Assembly (NCBI GenBank): GCA_029204225.1
Contig: CM055108.1
Coordinates: forward strand, 11,901,955 to 11,965,954
Source: Diphasiastrum complanatum
Lineage: Eukaryota; Streptophyta; Lycopodiopsida; Lycopodiales; Lycopodiaceae
Direction: 5' to 3'
DNA length: 64,000 bases
Made by a program: the position numbers and the translations under genes. Positions within the stretch are counted from its first letter, which is position 1; each line of letters opens with the position of its first letter. The notes below the pieces were generated by a model. It did no database searches. It was not told the DNA's origin and was given only the letters and a program-made list of their open reading frames with translations. Shown here in pieces: positions 1-10,960 of this stretch.

Positions 1-283
1 GATTATCAAGATTACTTATGCTAGAAACATAAGTCCAAAAATCACCACAACTTGGCATGATTTTTTTAATATTGAAATCAAAAGGTATCTCCATCTCAAT
101 AAGGCTAACTACTTGCTTATGGATATAAGTGTCCACTTTGGATGCTTCACTTATTCTCATAAGAAGTTTACAACTTGCCTTTAGGATTGAAAACATATAA
201 TTTTCATCTTTATGAATGACCACATCATTCACAATCTTATTGAAACTAAAAGATCCTACATTATGAAGATATTTCCATTTTCT
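1..283. other. No recognisable gene (window start)
   Basis: This A+T-rich stretch has no convincing open frame or repeat boundary. It lies downstream, in minus-strand terms, of the gag-derived fragment that follows, so it is probably the rest of a decayed retroelement. I could not align it to a named domain. Confidence 0.4.
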
Positions 284-1006
284 TTACTTCATAACTAATG
301 TAAGCTTACAAGGAAAACATATTTTGCTATCTTTTAAGGCATTACACTCAACTAGTATTTCCTTAATCCACCTTTGAGATACAAAAATCTCTTCAAAGCA
401 AAATGGTTCTTCATAAGTTGACATGATAGCATAAATGAAACTATTTTCATTTTGTGATTGTTGCTCCTTATTCTTGATTGATTTCTCTTGGATCATAACA
501 ATAAGTTTAAACTCATCTAAAGTTCCAAGCAAAATACTTTCCAACGACATAAAATAAATCCAAGTTACTTTCATGAAAGTGACATCTATCTTTGCATCTT
601 GAACCAAACAATGCACTTCCAAATGAAAAATTTCAAAATATTTGACATGTGTTGTGATGGACTCTTGAAGACAAATCTTGCAAGTCCTTATGAGACTCCA
701 AGCCTCATTCACCTTTCCACAAAGGAAACACCTTTCCTTGGACTTGTCCTTCTTGTATTTGCATTTCGAACTTGAAGCTCCATCCTTCACCTCGGCCCCC
801 TTGCTTTGGTTCTCCTTGGATGGATTGGTCTTCTTTTTGTAGAATCTTGAGAAAATATATCCTCCCTTGCCACAAATGTTGCACTTAGGATCCTTTCTTT
901 CCTTCAAAAGGATGCCACCTATTGATGCCATGTGAATAAAGACCTGTGATATGATTCTACAAATGTAATTTTTGACTTTCAAGAGACTAGATTTGAACAT
1001 CTTCAA
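284..1006 (-). pseudogene. Chimeric copia gag/pol remnant
   Basis: A 240-codon open frame with retroelement pieces in an unusual order. Residues about 40-95 contain cysteine pairs (CNICGK and CFLCGK) next to lysine-rich linkers resembling the linker around the gag zinc knuckle of the copia elements elsewhere in the window, but the His and last Cys of CX2CX4HX4C are missing. Near the C-terminus, EPFCFEEIFVSQRWIKEI resembles the start of the copia RT region (compare PSSFEEACKSKVWRDAM in the element at 13772-20086), so integrase and protease appear to be absent between them. It is probably a decayed, internally deleted element; a co-opted ORF is possible but unsupported. The reading frame is open, but I would not call it functional. 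Confidence 0.45.
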
Positions 1007-2336
1007 TAATCTAGAATGATCTACAAAAGATCTAGCTCACAAACCTAAGAATCAATCTTTACACTAATGACTTGTCATTTGGAAACTTTGCTTTGATCAC
1101 TAAGACAAAAGCACACAATCTTTGAATCAAATCACAAAAGAAATCAGATCCAATCTCCTATTGGACTCATCAAATAGCAATGACTCTTTTTTTTGAAAGT
1201 TGAAATGGATATGAAAAGATTTGACACCTAGATTTTCCTTTTCACTTGACTAGTTCTCTCAACACTTGAGATTCTTGAACAAAAGATGGGTTTTGTTTCA
1301 AACACATGAAAATCAAACTTAATCACTTCTTTTGGACTCACTCTTGACCCAAATAATCTCACTCTTGAGATTTAGAATGAATTTGATTTGAATTGAAAAC
1401 AAACTATACCACCAATTTTTCACAAAGCTTTAAAATTTAGACAACTAGAGATTCACAAAGATCTCAACCATGCATGAATACTCAAATATGGACTCCTCCT
1501 CATTCTAGACATCCAATGAGATCACAAATTGACCCTCACACTCTCACAAAGAAAGTTGAATAGAACTAATCTGACTTTCATACATACTATGTCAATTTTT
1601 GCCCAACAAATTGAATTCAATCAGTCCTATTGGATTCCACCAATTACTCTACCTTTTAAGACTTGGAATGAAATTCAAAATCAAAAGTTGTGATTTTCCT
1701 CACTAAGATATTGTGCTTCAAAGAGCTAATGCCACTTAGAAAGATTTGCTCTTAATATGGTAGACTGGCCCTTTAGTGTTCGAGATTATTGGTCACGCTG
1801 AAATTTAATTCCAAGTCTAGGCCTGTTTGTGATTAATTACCTTGAGAAGACCCATACACTCTAATTGAGACATATGGAGTATTGCATGTACGTGTGGCTA
1901 ATATAGGCAGGAGGACTGCATGAAGAGATGTGACCTATTTATAGTTGACTTGCATGGGGATTGCATGGGTTGATGCACAGGAATATACTCTCTATATATT
2001 GATGTAGAATTTCTCTCGTCGACATATTGGGTTTAGATTACTACCAATTTTTCTCCTCCTCTTGCTTCACATGGCATGGCTTGGGGGCTAGATGGCTAAA
2101 AGCATGTTTTGGTGGTACAAAAAAAGAACCCATTTTCTATAGTACCTTTTGGTAGTATATGTCAATTTCTATGGATTTTATTAGTCATAATTTATATTTC
2201 TAATACAATACTTATGGTAGTACAGTTCCCACTTTTTGGAGCAAGTGATAGGTCCCACGAGTTAATGCAATGAAGGCATCCTTGACAATCATCAAAATAC
2301 TAATCACATGGGCCTACTAATCATGGGCCTAATTTA
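1007..2336. other. A+T-rich retroelement-like leader and intergenic DNA
   Basis: No coding region is supported. The first ~700 bases resemble the untranslated leaders found upstream of gag in the other minus-strand elements here: short A/T-rich phrases with 'ctcacaaag' and 'gatctcaa'. No PBS was found at its right end, so the element it came from is truncated. From about 1740 to 2336 I see nothing recognisable. Confidence 0.35.
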
Positions 2337-3038
2337 TGTGAAAGTAATGTACTTTAGGACCATAAATGGATCTACAAAAGATCCACAAGAGCGATTGGAT
2401 GCTTGCTTAACAATTTATCAAAAAGCTAGACACACAAAAGTTCATCTAGATTGGCAATTTGACAAACAACAAGCATTAACAATCAAAAGCATTGATCAAC
2501 ATTGAAATCCGAGCCAACACGTGTGTACTACAGGATGTAGTACGGACTTCAACCTGAGAAACAAGTAGAAATTGATTTGGTTTTATTTGGATCACAAAAA
2601 CTCAATGTACATAGTGAACTAGCTTGAGATTGCCAATGAGCTCCAAAATTTTTCTATCTTCTCACTATGGAGAGAGGGAATACATAGCAAATTCGACTTC
2701 CTTCTTGAAGTTAGGTGGATTTTTAGCATGTAATAAGGAAGTTAACTCACTCTGCTTGACCTAAAATGAAACCCTAGTCTATTTCCTAGAGTCATGCTTG
2801 GTAGATAGTTAGTTGGTCAAATTTTCACCTTAAATCTAGGACTTAGGTTTTATAAACTAGGAATCACTACCAAAATGACATGACCAACCCTATGGACTTG
2901 ACCTAACCTACATTAGGAGTGGATTTCCACATAGCATATTTGCCTCAGATGTGTGGAATCCACTTATGTACAAAATTTACATTATACTACATGGTTTTTT
3001 ATCAGGCTAGATTTGCCAAATTTTGACAATTCTTCACA
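2337..3038 (-). repeat. 3' LTR of the 2337-6893 element
   Basis: 702 bp, TG...CA bounded, and matching 6192-6893 along its length with scattered substitutions. In + orientation it is followed by CTCCTCCTCAGAT, the complement of a GAGGAGGAG polypurine tract. It carries an ACACGTGT core near 2519, as do other LTRs in the window. Confidence 0.9.
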
Positions 3039-3235
3039 CTCCTCCTCAGATTTAGCTTGATCTATTTACAACTCTCTTGATAGATTAATGAAATCTTTTA
3101 TAAGTGTCTACAAACAAGGAACTTTTGAGACTCCAATAGAGAATGATGTCCATGAAGGATCTTTCACCAGCTCTTAAAGGATCCCTTACAAGATGTTCCA
3201 TAAATGTGTCTATATACATGTAGCACACTTCAAAA

Positions 3236-4054
3236 CTAAACATCATGCCAAGCCATGGATTCCAAGGCATTTTGTGCACTTGAAGATACATCAATAAAAC
3301 TATTAAGTGCATACATAATGTTGCCAAAGACAACTTGCCTTGCTTGGTCCATATGATTGAGCCTTAATGGCTCCATCTTGATACTCAAGGTTCTTCTTGG
3401 AGTCCTTGGGTCTTGAGCTTGCTCCTCCACTTGACTTGACTCCAAACCATCAATGAATTGAATAAGGTGTTGATCCAAAGGTGCTTCTTCAAATTTACAA
3501 ATCTTCCATTTTTGAAAGATCACATTTCCACCATTGACAACTTCTTTGATGGAAAACAAGTAGATTCTACAATCTCTATTTGAAGAGTAAAACACTACCA
3601 TTATTCCTATCATTGAAATAGGATAATCTTTGGTCCTTACATTGGAATGATCATGCTCAAAGCATGTGGAGCCAAAGATTTCCAATACAAATGATGTTTC
3701 ATCTTTTATGACACTATTCAAACTATTACAAAAATAGTTATCCAATGAAATTGCCTTATCAACAACAAATGGAGATTTGAAAGCATCTAATTTCATTGTC
3801 TTGTCATAAAGAGTACTAAACACCATAGATCTTAAAGATAAGCAACAATTCACTCCATGTCTACTAATACTATCTAACAAGTACTCAAAGATAGTAGACT
3901 CTCCAATGCTCACCACCCTTGCAAGATGCACACTTGAATGGACAATTTGCATGCAATTTGATGACTCGGCCATTGTCATTGAGGACTCCCTTGGAACTCT
4001 CAAGCTTTGAGGCTGATCTTCAAGATCTTCCTCCTTTTGATGCTCCTCATGCAA
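3236..4054 (-). pseudogene. Copia integrase C-terminal/connection remnant
   Basis: A 272-codon frame, highly diverged. Residues about 125-180 (FGSTCFEHDHSNVRTKD ... ISMIGIMVVFYSSNRDCRIY) follow the same pattern as the integrase C-terminal stretch FGCTCYVHIPLETRRKE ... FKGIFVGYGENSKGYRIY in the intact family A element. The integrase catalytic D-D-E region is not recognisable, and after this block the sequence runs to the LTR without RT. An overlapping short frame at 3085-3333 continues the same decayed region. It is confidently retroelement-derived; the element's loss of RT is the notable point. Confidence 0.65.
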
Positions 4055-4092
4055 GCAAGATTACACTTTGCCAAGATCTCCTCTTGAGTGAT

Positions 4093-4902
4093 CTACTCAT
4101 TTGCCAAGCTCATTCTTTCAAAAGCAACACTAGCTTCCAACTTAAACAATCTTCCATGTTTAAATCCCTTTGCAATGCAAACATCATTCTTCAAGGTGAA
4201 GCAAACACCATGCTTAAAGTGGACATCCAAATCACTTTCTAAGAGTCGACCAACACTAAGCATATTCTTGGTGATTGATGGTACATAAAGGACATTTTCT
4301 AGATCCATGCATTTTGAGGATTCTAGACACAAAGAGATGGTGCCATCACCATCTATCCTACACTCTTCATCATTTTCAGTAAAGACAAACTTTTTAGCAT
4401 CATTGAATGAGTGTAAGGTTGAGAAAAAGTCCTTTCCACAAGACATGTGGGAGCTAGCCCCACTTTCGATCCACCAATTGTCTCTTGAATTGCTATGGCT
4501 TGTTGGTGAGGATGTAGATGCCATCAAGAATACATCTACTTTATCCTCCTCCTCCTCCTTTGCAAGGTTTCCTTGTTTGTCCTCCTCCAGTTGTGCTCTT
4601 AGCCTCTTGTAGCATTCAGATGCATAATGCCCCTTCTTTCCACAAAAGAAGCATTTCTGCTTTGGCTTGTCCTTTGAGCTTGATGCATCATCCTCTTCTT
4701 TGGCCTCCTTTGGATGCTTCTTCTTTCCATTGGTCTTCTTTTTGCCCTTTAATGAGAAATTGGCCTTCTCATCACCATCCTGCAATGACAAGGAGCTCAT
4801 CCTAGATTTTGCATGGAGCATCCTACACTCTTCAGACACTAATACACTGTGAAGTTTTTCTATAGTTGGCAAAGTGTCTTGGATGGCAAAACTTTGGACC
4901 AA
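4093..4902 (-). pseudogene. Copia gag zinc knuckle plus protease (active-site variant)
   Basis: A 269-codon frame. It begins in the C-terminal half of gag (VQSFAIQD...IEKLH), passes through a lysine-rich linker to a perfect CX2CX4HX4C knuckle (CFFCGKKGHYASEC, residues about 83-96), then into the aspartic protease. The protease motif reads WWIESGASSHMS where the family has WWIDSGASSHMS. The catalytic Asp is therefore Glu, which should abolish or strongly impair proteolysis. The flap-side pattern LYVPSITKNMLSVGRLL and the pre-integrase block GRLFKLEA are preserved. It is the continuation of the gag N-terminal frame at 4992-5411, separated from it by at least one nonsense codon. Confidence 0.85.
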
Positions 4903-4991
4903 ATTTGCAAAGTCATCTCCTAGACCATTAAGGACAATTTGTAAAAGCTCTCCATCATGAATCTTCTATCCAATGGAAGTCAACTCCCTAT

Positions 4992-5411
4992 TTAGAGACT
5001 TGATTCTAAGTACATAATCTGTGCACTCTCCTCACTTCTCCTCATGCTTTGAAAATTTTGATTTCTAAGCATAAGAGCTCTAGAAGTGTTGCTAGACTCA
5101 TAGATTGATTTTAAAGACTCCCAAGCCTCTTTAGCACTAGTACAAGCTGATATTTCTCTCAACAAATCATTGCTCACATTCATCTTCACACAATGAAGTG
5201 CAAGCCTAGATCTCTTCTTGTATCTAGCTAACTCCTGTGCACCTAGAGGTTCATCTTCATCTTCAATCAAGAAATCATAAAGGTCTTGGAGCACCAAGAG
5301 TGACTCCATCCTAACCTTCCAAATAGCATAATTTGTAGAATTCAATCTCTCACTAGCTTCTAAAAGGTATGCTCCAGCAGATCTCATCTTACTAGTGACT
5401 TCTACAAACAA
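4992..5411 (-). pseudogene. Copia gag N-terminal domain
   Basis: A 139-codon frame. From an internal Met near residue 9 it matches the gag start of family A (LxxSERLxSTNYxIWKVRMESLL, then KEAWESLKSIYESSNTSRxLMLRNQ). This is the UBN2/Retrotran_gag-type domain that forms the virus-like particle. The frame ends inside the domain; a TAG falls in the sequence linking it to the zinc-knuckle frame downstream, so the gag is broken. Confidence 0.8.
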
Positions 5412-5760
5412 GAAATAGATTTAATTGACTCGAAACTCACAAAGGTCTCACACTTGCAGTGTTTCACTAAAATTTGATTTCTAATGCAACAAATGGACTT
5501 ATAATAACAGTTCTATCACTCCCTCACAAAGCTGAAATGAAGATAAGATGAAGTGAAAACTACATTCAAACAAATCTTGTCAAGAAATGAATTTGATTGT
5601 CTCTAGAAACTCACTAAGGTCTCTCTCTTGTAGTTTTTCACTCAAATTAGATCTCTAATCCAACAAATGGACTTATAATCTCAGTTCTAGCACTCCCTCA
5701 CAAAGCTGGAATGAAGATAAAATGATGTGAAAACTACTTACAATCAAATCTTGTCAAATT
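5412..5760. repeat. Two-copy ~175-bp tandem duplication in the leader
   Basis: About 5412-5585 and 5586-5760 are diverged copies of one unit (shared phrases: aactcac-aaggtct, acaaatggacttataat, cactccctcacaaagctg-aatgaagat). It lies between the gag start and the PBS, in the untranslated leader, where packaging signals usually sit. Confidence 0.75.
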
Positions 5761-6180
5761 TGGCTATTTTTGGACAAAAAAATGACTTAATCTCTTTCAC
5801 ACTTTTTGATGTACATTCAAGACCTATAAAACAAGTTTAGAGGACCTGATTTCAGCCTAGATTAATTAGATCTCATGACCCTAAGTCAAATCTAATCAAT
5901 GGCACTCAATCTTGTAGTTTATTCTAAGATTTCCACCAAAAATTACATCAAAAGCTCACAAATTGAATTTCTTTGGATCAAATGAATACCATGCATCAAA
6001 TGCAGGTTCAGAGGTGCCCACACATGTGTATAGTACCGATTTGGACCCCTACCAAGTTTGGGATCAAACCTCCTCACGAAAATCAAGATTCTAGCTTGCC
6101 CTCTCAATACTAGTTTTTAGCACCAAAACTTGCTAAAAATGGATCTGCATTGTTTCAATGGCTTATGCTCTTGTACTTGT

Positions 6181-6191
6181 CTCTGATACCA
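6181..6191 (-). promoter_or_regulatory. Primer binding site (tRNA-iMet)
   Basis: The minus strand reads TGGTATCAGAG, the complement of the 3' end of plant initiator tRNA-Met. It abuts the 5' LTR and fixes the element's orientation. Confidence 0.9.
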
Positions 6192-6893
6192 TGTGAAAGT
6201 ACTGTACTTTAGGACCATAAATGGATCTACAAAAGATCCACAAGAGCGATTGGATGCTTGCTTAACAATCTATCAAAAAACTAGACACACAAAAGTTCAT
6301 CTAGATTGGCAATTTGACAAACAACAAGCATTAACAGTCAAAAGCATTGATAAACATTGAAATACGAGCCCACACGTGTGTAATACAGGCTATAGTACGG
6401 CCTTCAATCTGAGAAACAAGTAGAAATTGATTTGGTTTCATTTGGATCACAAAAACTCAATGTACATAGTGAACTAGCTTGAGATTGCCAATGAGCTCCA
6501 AAATTTTTCTATCTTCTCACTATGGAGAGAGGGAATACATAGCAAATTCGACTTCCTTATTGAAGTTAGGTGGATTTCCAGCATGTAATAAGGAAATTAA
6601 CTCACTCTCCTTGACCTAAAATGAAACCCTAGTCTATTTCCTAGAGTCATGCTTGGTAGATAGCTAGTTGGTCAAATTTTCACCTTAAATCTAGGATTTA
6701 GGTCCTATAAACTAGGAATCACTACCAAAATGACATGACCAACCCTATGGACTTGACCTAACCTACATTAGGAGTGGATTGCCACGTGGCATATTGGCCT
6801 CACATGTGTGGAATCCACTTATGTACAAAATTTACATTATACTACATGGTTTTTGATCAGGCTAGATTTGCCAATTTTTGGCAATTCTTCACA
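6192..6893 (-). repeat. 5' LTR of the 2337-6893 element
   Basis: 702 bp, same length as the left copy. Contains CACACGTGTG near 6371 followed by a GTAC-containing block (tagtacgg). Confidence 0.9.
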
Positions 6894-7489
6894 CTTTATC
6901 TAGTTTGAATTTGAATAAATGCTTTGCCCTCCAAATGATCAATTCAGTGCTATCCTTTCACATTGCTATCTTGCTTTCTGCTATCAATTCATCTGCTATC
7001 TTGCTTTCTGATATCTTGCTTTCTATTACGATTGCTTTCTTGTATTAGTTCATTCCAATTTGCTTTCTTGCTTTTTATTTATTTTTTTGGTTCATTTCTA
7101 TTGTTCCTTTCTGTTCTCACAACATTTCTATTGTTGCTTTCTGTTGTTGTTGCTTTCTCGATCATCTGTTGTAAAAGACGAGAACACCTACAAGGAAGTG
7201 CAAATCGCCTCTAAGGCCACCATTGAAAATCCTGAGACATCGAGCGCACCTCCCAACATACACAAACAGCCATGGACTAGCTACCACGATAGATCACCAA
7301 CTGGGATGGGTGTCATGGATCCGAGACCACACATTCACAGCTTGACGAATCGTTTGAGAGGATGGCTGTTGCGGTTGACGATCAAGCCACAAGAGAAAGG
7401 GTAAATTACATCGTAGGATTGTCTGTAATGAATTTTTTTACTTTTAGAATTTTTGGTATTATGGTAGTAATTAGCTACTTTTGGTTTTT
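6894..7489. other. Unassigned DNA with pyrimidine-rich tract
   Basis: About 6960-7170 is a T-rich 'ttgctttcttgct' low-complexity tract whose open frames are artefacts. From 7175 to 7405 the composition becomes more balanced and a frame stays open (VKDENTYKEVQ...LTIKPQEKG). I do not recognise the product, and no start or splice context supports a gene. Confidence 0.4.
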
Positions 7490-7800
7490 GAATTTGCAAC
7501 TATAGCTGGTTTTAGATCTTAATCGGCTACTTTAGCTAATTTTGGTGCTTAACTTGGTACTTAATTTCGTACTTTAACTGTTTGTGATACTTAACTTCAT
7601 ACTTTAGTTGCTTTTGGTACTTTTGGTATTGTGATAGAAATAAACTGCTTTTGGTTCTTTATTTGGTACTTTATCTGATTTTGGTACTTAACTGGTACTT
7701 TGTTGCTTTAGGTACATAATTTGGTACTTTAGCTGATTTTGGTACTTAAGTAGTACTTTAGTTACTTTTGGTACATAATTTGGTAGTAACTGAAGAAACA
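7490..7800. repeat. Degenerate minisatellite, 'ggtactt' units
   Basis: Repeated phrases such as ttggtacttaa, ggtactttagctgattt and ttttggtac recur every ~20-30 bases. Unit boundaries are irregular. No coding potential was seen here or in the following ~400 bases to 8229. Confidence 0.7.
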
Positions 7801-8229
7801 TTAAGATTCTACTTTAAAGCCTTAGTATTTTTCCTTGTCCTTTTTTACTACTACATATTCTAACTAATTTCTGCATAGTCTGCATATTTGAATTGCTTGT
7901 CACACAGTTTGTGTTTTTTACATTTTTATAAAAAATGACGGTAGGTCTAAACTGACCCAGGATTTTGTTTTAGCCAACCTTCGGCTTTTTTGACTTTTTT
8001 GCCGCATACTCAAAAGGTTCACACTTTAGAGTATCCATATGCAAGCCAGGGTGAGGACGAACTATCAGGCATGACCGGACTATCGGACCTCAGCCACTAG
8101 GGCGTGAATTTCCAATATGCTTGACTCGTTGAGGACACTCTCGTTTAGAAATGCCATTACTGAATAGATGAGTCCAGATCAAGTAATTTATTACACCACA
8201 AAACTGTATATTTTTCTGGTTATACACCT

Positions 8230-8470
8230 GATATCGAAATGGAGCGCGGAAGTATGGCTGCTTAGGATCCTCTTCAACTTGTGCGCTTGGATCCGATATT
8301 GGAGCATGCGATATCGGACTAGAGCGGATGTACAACTGCTCAGAATTTTTTTTAGCTCGTGCGCTTGGATCCGATATCGGTACAGACTTGCGATATCGGA
8401 TTGGAGTGCAGATGTACGATTGCTTAGGTGTCTCTTCAGCTAGTGCGCTTGGATTCGATATTGGTACGAA
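8230..8470. repeat. ~85-95-bp tandem repeat, three copies
   Basis: Three imperfect copies share gtgcgcttggatccgatat-gg, the flanking cgatatcgga and 'gatgta-gattgct-ag'. Both strands stay open across it only because the unit keeps frame; the predicted protein repeats an ISDPSA-type phrase. It probably belongs to the retroelement whose PBS is at 9093. I do not assign a product. Confidence 0.75.
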
Positions 8471-8721
8471 AGAGAGAGAATATAAGAACTTTAAGAGGAA
8501 ATATTCCAAATTTTTCGACTTTGGCGCTATGGCTACGCTGCCTCCTCTTTGCAAAGATTTCGAAACGAGTAATCGTTCAAACAGACAGATATCAGTAATG
8601 TGGAAAGTATGAAACTTCCTAACTCTAAATGACAGTACTCGATACTATCTAGTGTGATTTGTAGTACTCCAAACAGACAAATGAGAGTTTTCTTGGGAAA
8701 CCTCTCACACAAATAGCACTT

Positions 8722-8915
8722 TCCACAACCACGAGGAAATATTGTAAGAATCTCTCCCACTCAACAAATTTTCAATCTGTCTAATGTTGCCCTGGCCTTT
8801 TGGAAGCCTCCGTGACTATGCTTTTCACAACAACTAGGAAGTATTGTAAAACTCCCCACTCAACAAATTTTCAACTTGTTTGATGTTGTCCTGGCCTTTT
8901 TGATGCTCCGGGACT
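8722..8915. repeat. ~98-bp tandem duplication
   Basis: Two copies share 'cacaac-a-aggaa-tattgtaa', 'cactcaacaaattttcaa' and 'atgttg-cctggcctttt'. The minus strand (GTTGAGTGGG...) resembles retroelement end sequences, but no LTR start follows it. Confidence 0.7.
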
Positions 8916-9092
8916 ATGTCTTCCTTTCCCACTGATGATTATGAGCTCCAAACCTGCAAAATACACCAAAGAAGGATTTCTTCCAGCCGTTTTTATCTCT
9001 CCAAGCTTTCACCTCCCGTGAAGGACTTTCTCACCTCATTGTGGAGCCTGTGACAAGCTGTATCCATTGATCAGGCACACATGACTATTGCC

Positions 9093-9104
9093 GCTCTGAT
9101 ACCA
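9093..9104 (-). promoter_or_regulatory. Primer binding site (tRNA-iMet)
   Basis: The minus strand reads TGGTATCAGAGC, directly followed to the right by TG. It marks the 5' LTR boundary of a minus-strand LTR retroelement whose internal region lay to the left. Confidence 0.85.
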
Positions 9105-9365
9105 TGTCAACAATCAGAAATGCAACATCAAGCATTCATCATAAACAATCACCAAGTAGGGAGACGGAAGAAGAACATGCAATATCACTCTATCACACTA
9201 ACGTACTGAATGTAAAATGTACATATAAACCCTGAACCCTGATAGAGAGGGAGACCTAGGAGTAGACTACTAGATTAGTCAACGGCTAGTTATAGCTAGT
9301 AATAAAGTACATCGTAAACAGTACCTAAGAAGTGTAACAATGAAGTTTATCATTGATTTCTCACA
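9105..9365 (-). repeat. Putative 5' LTR, orphan
   Basis: Starts TGTCAACAATC immediately after a PBS and can be ended at TTCTCACA, about 260 bp. No second copy is in the window, so the outer boundary is an estimate. It ends where the base composition switches to the C-rich island. Confidence 0.55.
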
Positions 9366-9904
9366 CGACCGCCTTAGGCCGTTGCGACTGCATCCCATTC
9401 AGCCGTCATCATGACCGCATGCCATCCCATCACGACCATTTACAATGATATCCCTCTTCCTCTCCGCCAGACCTTCACGCTCCTTACGTCCCCTCTGTTC
9501 AGATCTTGATCGATGCCCATCAGTCACATCTCGACCTATGCGCTCCACTCTGATCTCAACCAAAGGGTTCTTCGAATCTCAACTGACGAGTGCTCGTTCA
9601 AAATTCAACCGATGCATTGACTCCCATCTCAACCAGAGCAATCTGTCAGATCTCAACCGACGCAATGCATCAGATCTCAACCGACGCACTGCATCAGATA
9701 TCATCCGGAACCCATCAATTTCATCTTGACTGACGACAACGATTCCATCTGTACCGACGATATTCTATCCATTCTAACCAGCTCACCATCTGACCGCCTT
9801 ACCATCGTTGCAACCACATTCCATCGCTTCTATCACACCTCCCACAACCACCGCATTACATCACAAACACAACATACTGTTGCACATGCCCAAACACACC
9901 ACCT

Positions 9905-10195
9905 ACACCTCCATCCGCATCCACCCGTCGTCGCTGCATACAACCGCACTCATTTGCCTTACAACTACCATCGGCAACCTTCACCTCAACACACGGACTC
10001 CACCTCCATCTGCATCCACCCATCGAAACCACATACAACCGCACTCATTCGCCCTGCGACTACCATCGGCAACCTTCACCGCAACACACGGACTCCACCT
10101 CCATCCGCATCCACCCATCGTAGCCACATACAACCGCACTCATTAGCCCTGCGCCTACCATCGGCAACCTTCACCGCAACACATGGACTCCACAT
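9905..10195. repeat. ~95-bp tandem repeat, three copies
   Basis: The unit runs from 'cacctccatccgcatccaccc' through 'acaaccgcactcatt' to 'accatcggcaaccttcacc-caacaca'. Copies start near 9908, 10003 and 10097 and differ at a few positions. Confidence 0.8.
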
Positions 10196-10479
10196 TCCAC
10201 CGCATTTGCCTTGCAACGCACTGCCTTACCATTGCAGCTGACTGTATTCCCACCGCAACAGCCGCATCCCACTCATTCACCGTAGAAACCGCAATCCACT
10301 GCCACTCACCCTTGAACGATCACCCCGTTTTCAACCGCAATTCACCTTGAACCGTCGTGACTGCTCTGAGCCGTTGCAATCACATTCCATTCCATCAAAC
10401 CACATTTAGCCGTCCTTACGACTTCCTCCAAGATAGCCCTTTCCACACCTCCAGTCCCATCACGCTTCAAATCTCAACC

Positions 10480-10960
10480 GAAACTGGAGCCAATCCTTCA
10501 TATGTCAACCGGAGCTAGAGCCATCTCTCAGATCTTGACCGATACCCATCAGTCAGATCTCGTACGATGCACTACAGTCTAATCTCAACCGACGACCATC
10601 AGTTAGATCTCAACCAAAGCCAATCTATCAGATCTCAACCGACGGCCTGCTATCACATCTTGACCAACGGCCCTCAGTTAAATCTCAACCGACGGCCAAT
10701 GTCAAATCTCAATCGACGACCCTGTGAAATCTCAACCGATGGCCGATAGTATCAGATCTCAACCGACGGCCACTGTCAAATATCAACCGACGGATAGTAT
10801 CAAATCTCAACTGATGGCCACTATCAAATCTCAACCGACGAATAGTATCACATCTTAGCCAGCACCTACCTGTTAGATCTCAATCGATGGCCATTCCGTC
10901 AGATCTCAGCTGACGGCCATTCAGCCCAATCTCAACCGACGGTCTGCTTCAACCGGCCCA
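10480..10960. repeat. ~20-30-bp 'atctcaaccgacggcc' array
   Basis: At least a dozen copies of (c)agatctcaaccgacgg with variable spacers (ccat, ccactgtca, atagtat). A looser version of the same unit occurs at 9480-9730. Confidence 0.8.

Larger units (their letters stand above)
2337..6893 (-). mobile_element. Non-autonomous Ty1/copia element, 4.56 kb, with both LTRs
   Basis: Two 702-bp direct repeats (2337-3038 and 6192-6893) begin TGTGAAAG and end TTCACA. They flank an internal region with a PBS beside the right repeat and a purine-rich tract beside the left one, so the element reads right to left. Flanks are ATTTA on the left and CTTTA on the right (4 of 5 match), a possible degraded target duplication. 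The internal region encodes gag, protease and an integrase C-terminal remnant, but no RT or RNase H can be found. That makes it non-autonomous or internally deleted. The LTRs differ at scattered positions, so the insertion is not recent. Confidence 0.9.

Noticed and set aside
4307-4852. Three overlapping plus-strand frames
   Set aside because: They are antisense shadows of the gag-protease frame of the 2337-6893 element.
6963-7214. Leu/Phe/Ser-rich 83-codon frame resembling a membrane protein
   Set aside because: It comes from the T-rich 'ttgctttcttgct' low-complexity tract.
8230-8470. CRISPR-like array
   Set aside because: The three units are imperfect, contiguous and without unique spacers; the window is eukaryotic.
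9445-10241. Overlapping plus-strand frames rich in His, Thr and Pro
   Set aside because: They follow the C-rich tandem repeats, which lack stop codons in several frames. No domain or start context.
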